DNA of 64,000 nt. Source: Mesorhizobium sp. M8A.F.Ca.ET.218.01.1.1. GTDB lineage: Bacteria; Pseudomonadota; Alphaproteobacteria; Rhizobiales; Rhizobiaceae. Below the pieces are notes generated by a model, which made no database searches, was not told the origin of the DNA, and saw nothing but the letters and a program-made list of their open reading frames with translations. Of the stretch, positions 59,406-64,000 are shown piece by piece. Location of the stretch: the NCBI RefSeq assembly GCF_004791165.1, contig NZ_SRUZ01000005.1, forward strand, positions 310,001 to 374,000, written 5' to 3'. A program made the position numbers and the translations under genes. Every line of letters begins with the position of its first letter. The first letter of the stretch is position 1.

Positions 59406-61448
59406 CTATGCCGGTTCGGCCACCGCTGTCTTTTGCAGCCGCGCCAGTTCCGCGTAGGGAATATGGCAGCGGATCGAGTGTCCCGGCTGCGCCTCGGCCA
59501 ATGGCGGCTCCTGCTGTTCGCAGATGGACCCGATCTTGCGTGGACAGCGCGTGTGGAAGACGCAGCCCGAGGGCGGGTTGGTGGCGCTGGGGATTTCGCC
59601 GTCGAGCCGAATGCGCGCCGTCTCGGTCTGGTCGAGCTTGGGCACCGCCGAGAGCAGCGCCTCGGTATAGGGATGATGCGGCCCGGAGAAAACGTCCTCC
59701 AATGGCCCGAGCTCCATGATGCGGCCGAGATAGAGCACGGCGATCTTGTCGGAGAGGTACCGCACCACGCCGAGGTCGTGCGAGATGAAGATGTAGCTGA
59801 CGTCTTCCTTCGACTGCAGGTCGGCAAGCAGATTGAGGATCGCCGCCTGGACGGAGACATCGAGTGCCGAGGTCGGCTCGTCGCAGACCACGATACGCGG
59901 ATCGCCGGCGAAGGCGCGCGCAATGGCGACGCGCTGCTTCAGCCCGCCCGAGAGCTGGCGCGGTTTGACAGCCAGATGCCGGTCGGTCAGGCGTACCGAG
60001 CGGACGAGATCGTTGAGGCGCGCCTCGAGGGCGGCACCCCTGAGCCCCGCCAGCCGCTTAAGCGCCCGGCCAATGAGATGGCGGATTGAATGCGAACGGT
60101 TGAGCGCCGAATCCGGGTTCTGGAAGACGATCTGCATCGCCTTGACCTGGTCGTCGTCGCGGTTCTCCAGCTTCGGCGCCAGCGCCTTGCCCTCGAGCTC
60201 GATGGTGCCGCCGGCATCGGGCGGCACGAGCCCGAGCAGCAGCCTGGCGAAGGTGGTCTTGCCCGAGCCGGATTCGCCGACCAGGCCGAGCGTCTCGCCG
60301 GGCCTGAGATCGAGCGACACGTCCTTGACCGCGCGCAGCGGATAGCCATGGCTGGCATAGGTCTTGTTCAGCCCCGCCACACGCAGCACCGGCGCGCTCG
60401 CGGGCTTCGGTGCCGGCGCCACGTCGGCGGGCGTGGCGCGCGGCAGCGATTGCGCCTTGTCGTGATGGAAGCAGCGCGACAGCCGGGTTCCGCGCTCGTC
60501 GCTCAGCTCATAGAGCGGCGGCAGTTCGGTGCGGCAGCGGTCGTCGGCGAGCGCGCAGCGGTCGGCGAAGGCGCAACCCTTGATGACGGCGCCGATGCCA
60601 GGCAGGAAACCCGGAATGGTGTCGAGCCGGCCCTGGTCCTTGCGCTGGCCGCCGCGCGGCAGGCAGCGCAGCAGCGCGACAGTGTAAGGATGGCGCGGAT
60701 CGTTGAAGACGACCTCCGTTGGTCCTTCCTCGACCAGCATGCCGGCATAGAGCACGCCGACCCGGTCGCACATGTTGGAGACGACGGCGAGGTTGTGGCT
60801 GATAAACAGGATCGAGGCTGAGAGTTCCCGCCTGAGCTGCGCGATGAGGTCGAGCACCTCGGCCTCGACTGTGGCATCCAGCCCAGTCGTCGGCTCGTCG
60901 AGGATCAGCATCGAGGGGTCGTTGGCCAGCGCCATGGCGATCGCCACGCGCTGCTGCATGCCACCCGACAGCTGGTGCGGATAGCGCTGCATGACGCTTG
61001 GCGGATCGGAGATGCGCACCCGGTTCAGCATGGCGATGGCGCGATCGGTGGCCGCCTGGCCGGTTATGCCGCCAAGCTCGAAAATCTCGGTCAGTTGCCG
61101 GCCGATGCGGATCGACGGGTTCAGCGCCTTGCCCGGATCCTGATAGACCATGGAGACGCTTTCGGCCCGTGCGCGCCGCAGTGCCTCGGCGTCGAGCTTC
61201 ATGACATCCTGGCCGTCGAGCGAGATGGCGCCGCCCGATATCGAGCCGTTGCGCGGGAGGTAGCGCACCACGGTGAGCGCCACCGTCGACTTGCCGCAGC
61301 CGGATTCTCCGACCAGCCCGTAGGCCTCGCCCTGGCCGATGGTGAGGCTGAGATTGCGCAGCACCGCGCGATTGCGGCCGGCGACCCGGTAGGCAACCGA
61401 CAGGTCTCTGAGTTCGAGCGCGTTTTTTGCCACGGCGGGTTCAGTCAT
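59406..61448 (-). CDS. Fused dipeptide-type ABC ATPase (DppD-DppF double protein)
   Basis: A 680-residue protein with two complete oligopeptide-type ATPase halves. Half one has Walker A GESGCGKST, LSGGMQQRVAIAMALA, ILDEPTTGLDA and a C-terminal cysteine-rich segment (CAFADRCALADDRCRTELPP). Half two (from about residue 350) has GESGSGKTT, LSGGLKQRVAIARAFA, VCDEPTSALDVS and CVFHTRCPRKIGSICEQQEPP. The cysteine-rich ends are normal for this family. ATG at 61448 overlaps the permease stop by 8 bases; in-frame ATGs slightly upstream are possible. It energises the DppB/DppC pair. Confidence 0.88.
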   Translation of the reverse strand: MTEPAVAKNALELRDLSVAYRVAGRNRAVLRNLSLTIGQGEAYGLVGESGCGKSTVALTVVRYLPRNGSISGGAISLDGQDVMKLDAEALRRARAESVSMVYQDPGKALNPSIRIGRQLTEIFELGGITGQAATDRAIAMLNRVRISDPPSVMQRYPHQLSGGMQQRVAIAMALANDPSMLILDEPTTGLDATVEAEVLDLIAQLRRELSASILFISHNLAVVSNMCDRVGVLYAGMLVEEGPTEVVFNDPRHPYTVALLRCLPRGGQRKDQGRLDTIPGFLPGIGAVIKGCAFADRCALADDRCRTELPPLYELSDERGTRLSRCFHHDKAQSLPRATPADVAPAPKPASAPVLRVAGLNKTYASHGYPLRAVKDVSLDLRPGETLGLVGESGSGKTTFARLLLGLVPPDAGGTIELEGKALAPKLENRDDDQVKAMQIVFQNPDSALNRSHSIRHLIGRALKRLAGLRGAALEARLNDLVRSVRLTDRHLAVKPRQLSGGLKQRVAIARAFAGDPRIVVCDEPTSALDVSVQAAILNLLADLQSKEDVSYIFISHDLGVVRYLSDKIAVLYLGRIMELGPLEDVFSGPHHPYTEALLSAVPKLDQTETARIRLDGEIPSATNPPSGCVFHTRCPRKIGSICEQQEPPLAEAQPGHSIRCHIPYAELARLQKTAVAEPA

Positions 61449-62313
61449 TGAAGGCCCCATGCACACCGTCGGCGGCCAGGTTGACGCCGATCACCAGCGA
61501 GGCGATGGCCAGCGCGTCGAACAGCACCGTCCACCAGAAGCCGCCGCCGATCATGCCGTAATTGCTGGAGATCGAGAGGCCCCAGTCGGGTGACGGCGGC
61601 TGGATGCCAAAGCCCATGAAGGAGAGCGTGGCGACGGCGAAGATGGCATAGCCCAGTCGCACGGTGGTCTCGACCAGGATCGGCGGGATGACGTTGGGCA
61701 GGATCTCGACGAACATCGTATGCAGCGCGCTCTCATGCCTGAGCTGTGCGGCCGCGACATAGTCGAGTTCACGCTCGGCCAGCACCGCCGAGCGCACGGT
61801 GCGCGCGATGATCGGCGCGAAGCTCAGGCCGATGACGATGATGACGGTGGTCTTGGAGGTGCCGAGCGCGACGATGGCGAGCAGTGCCACGATCACCACG
61901 GGGATCGCCATGAAGGCTTCCAGGATGCGGCTGACGACATCGTCGACGATGCCTCGGAAATAACCGGTGAGCAGGCCGAGCGCGGTGCCCGCGACCGTCG
62001 CCAGCAAGGTCGCCAGCGGCGCGACGGTGAGGATATCGCGCGAGCCGACGATGACGCGCGAGAACACATCGCGGCCGATCTGGTCGGTGCCGAACCAGTG
62101 CTCACGCGAGGGCGGCGCCAGCGCGTTGATGATATCGTCGGCGAGCGGATCGTAGGGCGCGAAGCGTTCGCCAAACAGTGCGCAGGCAACCCAGAACAGC
62201 ACGATGGCGAGACCGACAAGGAAGGTTCGCGATCGCAGCAGGGAGAAAAAGACTTCGGCCAGCGGGCCGCGCTTGCGCGTGTCGTCCTGTGAGGTGGTCT
62301 GGACGGCGCTCAT
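61441..62313 (-). CDS. ABC transporter permease, DppC family
   Basis: A 290-residue inner-membrane protein with six predicted segments. DppC traits are APYDPLADDIINALAPPSREHWFGTDQIGRDVFSRVIVGSR around residue 60, IIARTVRSAVLAERELDYVAAAQ near 175 and the coupling loop LPNVIPPILVETTVRLGYAI near 215. The ATG at 62313 overlaps the DppB stop by 4 bases. It pairs with DppB as the channel of the importer. Confidence 0.9.
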   Translation of the reverse strand: MSAVQTTSQDDTRKRGPLAEVFFSLLRSRTFLVGLAIVLFWVACALFGERFAPYDPLADDIINALAPPSREHWFGTDQIGRDVFSRVIVGSRDILTVAPLATLLATVAGTALGLLTGYFRGIVDDVVSRILEAFMAIPVVIVALLAIVALGTSKTTVIIVIGLSFAPIIARTVRSAVLAERELDYVAAAQLRHESALHTMFVEILPNVIPPILVETTVRLGYAIFAVATLSFMGFGIQPPSPDWGLSISSNYGMIGGGFWWTVLFDALAIASLVIGVNLAADGVHGAFND

Positions 62314-63281
62314 TGGTCTGACCCCAGGCGGATGCGCGGATTGAGCACGGAATAGAGGAAGTCGGCGGCCAGGGTCGCCACGGCATAGACGATGCCGATG
62401 GTGAGGATGCCGGATTCCAGCATCGGAAAATCCTTGCCGCGCGCCGCGGTGAAGATCAGCGAGCCGATGCCCTGGTAGCGGAACAGCGTCTCGATCACCA
62501 CCAGCCCGCCGATGAGGTAGCCGGTCTGGGTGGCGATGACGGTGATGGTCGGCAACAGCGCATTGCGCAGCACATGGCGCCAGATCACCGTGCGCCAGGG
62601 CAGGCCCTTCAGCACGGCGGTCCGCGTATAGTCGGAATCGAGCGCCTCGATCATGCCCGAACGCGCCATGCGCGCGATATAGCCGAACAGCACCAGGAAC
62701 AGCGGCAGCGATGGCAGGATCAGGTAATAGAGCTGGGTGAAGAAGCCGGCATTCCTGGGCCAAGCGGCCGAGATCGGCAGCCAGCGCAGCCATACGCCGA
62801 AGATCAGGATCAGGATGATGCCGGTGACGAACTCGGGCAGCACCGTCACCGACAGGCCGCCGAGGCTGATGATGCGGTCGAGCGGACGGTTGAGGTTGAG
62901 CGCCGCAATGACGCCGCCCAGAATGCCGATCGGCACCACCAGCACGAAGGCGACGGCCGCCAGCTTCATCGAATTGCCGAGCGCATCGATGACGAACGGC
63001 GCCACAGGCGAGCGGAAGATGTAGGAGGTGCCCATGTCGCCCTGGACGAAGTTGGAGATCCAGCTCCAGTACTGGACAAGCAGCGGGCGATCGACGCCGA
63101 GTGTGTGATTGAGCGCGTCCACCGCGCGCTGGTCGGCGAACGGGCCGAGGATCGCGCGCCCGACATTGCCTGGCAGAACCTGGCCGCCCAGGAACACCAT
63201 GATGCTGAGCAGGAACAGCGTGATCAGCGACAGGGACACACGCCGCGCAAAGAAGGAGAGAATGGCTAAGACTCCTTGCAA
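62310..63281 (-). CDS. ABC transporter permease, DppB family
   Basis: A 323-residue permease with six segments. Traits are RRVSLSLITLFLLSIMVFLGGQVLPGN at the N-terminus, LGVDRPLLVQYWSWISNFVQGDMGTSY near residue 65, MARSGMIEALDSDYTRTAVLKGLPWRTVIWRHVLRNALLPTI near 215 and GIGSLIFTAARGKDFPMLESGIL near 270. The start is TTG at 63281, right at the foot of a hairpin. No ATG is available before the first membrane segment. It is coupled to DppC by a 4-base overlap. Confidence 0.86.
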   Translation of the reverse strand: MQGVLAILSFFARRVSLSLITLFLLSIMVFLGGQVLPGNVGRAILGPFADQRAVDALNHTLGVDRPLLVQYWSWISNFVQGDMGTSYIFRSPVAPFVIDALGNSMKLAAVAFVLVVPIGILGGVIAALNLNRPLDRIISLGGLSVTVLPEFVTGIILILIFGVWLRWLPISAAWPRNAGFFTQLYYLILPSLPLFLVLFGYIARMARSGMIEALDSDYTRTAVLKGLPWRTVIWRHVLRNALLPTITVIATQTGYLIGGLVVIETLFRYQGIGSLIFTAARGKDFPMLESGILTIGIVYAVATLAADFLYSVLNPRIRLGSDQ

Positions 63282-63306
63282 AGCCAGCTCCCCGGAGGAG
63301 CTGGCT
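63282..63306 (-). promoter_or_regulatory. Intercistronic hairpin after the second family-5 binding protein
   Basis: AGCCAGCTCC and GGAGCTGGCT (10-bp arms) surround a 5-base loop between the binding-protein stop (63334) and the DppB start. It occupies the DppB ribosome-binding region, so it may limit permease translation. Confidence 0.55.
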
Positions 63307-63333
63307 ATTAGAGGACTGGCTTTCCCTTTTCGC

Positions 63334-64000
63334 TTACGCCTTCGACGCCTTATCGAGGAACAGCTGCGACATTGCTGTCGGCTGCACGCCGGCCACGCCC
63401 TTCGCCGTTGCCGTCAGGTAGTCGTAGAAATAGCCGAAGATGACCGGGGTTTCCTCGAGCAGAAGCTTCTGGATCTTGCCGGCGTCGGCCTTCTGGGCTT
63501 CGAGATCGAGTGCCGCGATATAGCTGGTCGCCAGCGCGTCGTAGTCCTTGTTCTTGAAGTGCGCTGCATTCCAGGTGCCGTCGCTCTTCAAGGGAGCGGC
63601 AAGATAGACATTCGGCACGCCGCGATGGCCATAGTCGGTGATGCCCATCACCGAATCCAGCCAGTTCGATTTGCCGAACACCGCGTCGCCGTAATAGGCC
63701 CCCTGGTCGAGGATGTTGAGTTCGAGCTCGATGCCGATCTCCTTGACCCAGTTCTGGATGAGCTGGGCGTATTCGGGGATTTCGAGGTAGCGCTCGGTGG
63801 TCAGCGTGACTTTGAAGCCCTTGCCGGCACCGGCTGCTTCCATGAGCTGCTTGGCCTGCGCGATGTCCTGCTTGCGCTGCGGTATGCTCGTATCGGTCGA
63901 GGGGTAGACCGCGGCGAACGGGCTGTCGTTGCCGGCCACGGCACGCCCCTTCATCAGGCCTGCGACCAATTTGTCGCGATCCATGCTGAGCGCGATGGCG
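63334..64000 (-). CDS. ABC transporter substrate-binding protein, family 5 (partial, N-terminus beyond window)
   Basis: The last 220 or so residues of a family-5 binding protein; the frame continues past the right edge (AIALSMDRDKLV). It is clearly paralogous to the protein at 56699-58354: both have GNDSPFA, QDIAKAKQLM or QDIAQAKQLMEAAG, WLDS.MGITDY, then NAAHFK and LLLEETPVIF or LLLDETPVIF. It is first in the dppB-dppC-dppDF unit, so it is the cognate binding protein for this permease. Ligand unknown. Confidence 0.87.
   Translation of the reverse strand, partial: AIALSMDRDKLVAGLMKGRAVAGNDSPFAAVYPSTDTSIPQRKQDIAQAKQLMEAAGAGKGFKVTLTTERYLEIPEYAQLIQNWVKEIGIELELNILDQGAYYGDAVFGKSNWLDSVMGITDYGHRGVPNVYLAAPLKSDGTWNAAHFKNKDYDALATSYIAALDLEAQKADAGKIQKLLLEETPVIFGYFYDYLTATAKGVAGVQPTAMSQLFLDKASKA

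Overview
The window looks like chromosome of a Mesorhizobium-type alphaproteobacterium (Rhizobiales). The DNA is GC-rich, it carries RIME-like palindromic intergenic repeats typical of rhizobia, and it is packed with ABC importers and catabolic operons. I see no rRNA, tRNA, CRISPR array, insertion sequence or phage gene.

Layout. (1) About 1-7,800, minus strand: a D-apiose import and oxidation locus. It contains a sugar-binding protein, a DUF2291 lipoprotein, an ATPase, a permease, D-apiose dehydrogenase, D-apionate lactonase (cut by the left edge) and, under its own promoter, D-apionate oxidoisomerase. Two near-identical 21-bp sites mark both promoters. (2) About 8,280-17,690: a methylthioribose (or 5-deoxyribose) salvage locus. 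mtnK-mtnA is divergent from an RbsACB-type importer; a fused class II aldolase/short-chain dehydrogenase and a SorC-type regulator follow on the minus strand. Together this resembles a DHAP shunt fed from outside the cell. (3) 17,843-24,919: an acyl-CoA synthetase, then a TetR-RND efflux operon. (4) 24,960-53,700: a nearly complete methylated-amine pathway. Tmm oxidises trimethylamine (TMA) to TMAO, TmoXWV imports TMAO, Tdm demethylates it to dimethylamine, and DmmDCBA demethylates that to methylamine. MgsABC, GmaS and MgdABCD then carry the methylamine nitrogen through gamma-glutamylmethylamide and N-methylglutamate. An XRE-cupin regulator, two APC permeases, five small or unknown membrane proteins and a GFA-family protein belong to the same block. 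(5) 54,120-56,508: a short-chain dehydrogenase, a secreted unknown protein and a double-DUF427 protein. (6) 56,699-64,000: a peptide/nickel-type ABC importer with two paralogous binding proteins and a LysR regulator; the second binding protein is cut by the right edge.

The most interesting unexplained material is in region 4. One is a run of small membrane proteins around an APC permease (39,166-42,518) ahead of the N-methylglutamate genes. The other is a recurrent motif close to AGTGAAA-N4-TTTCRCT, found by eye upstream of tmm, tdm, dmmD, mgsA, both permease units and, as a variant, the XRE gene. Region 2 is the second most interesting: its gene set suggests a salvage route in which aldol cleavage and aldehyde oxidation are fused in one protein and coupled to a dedicated importer.
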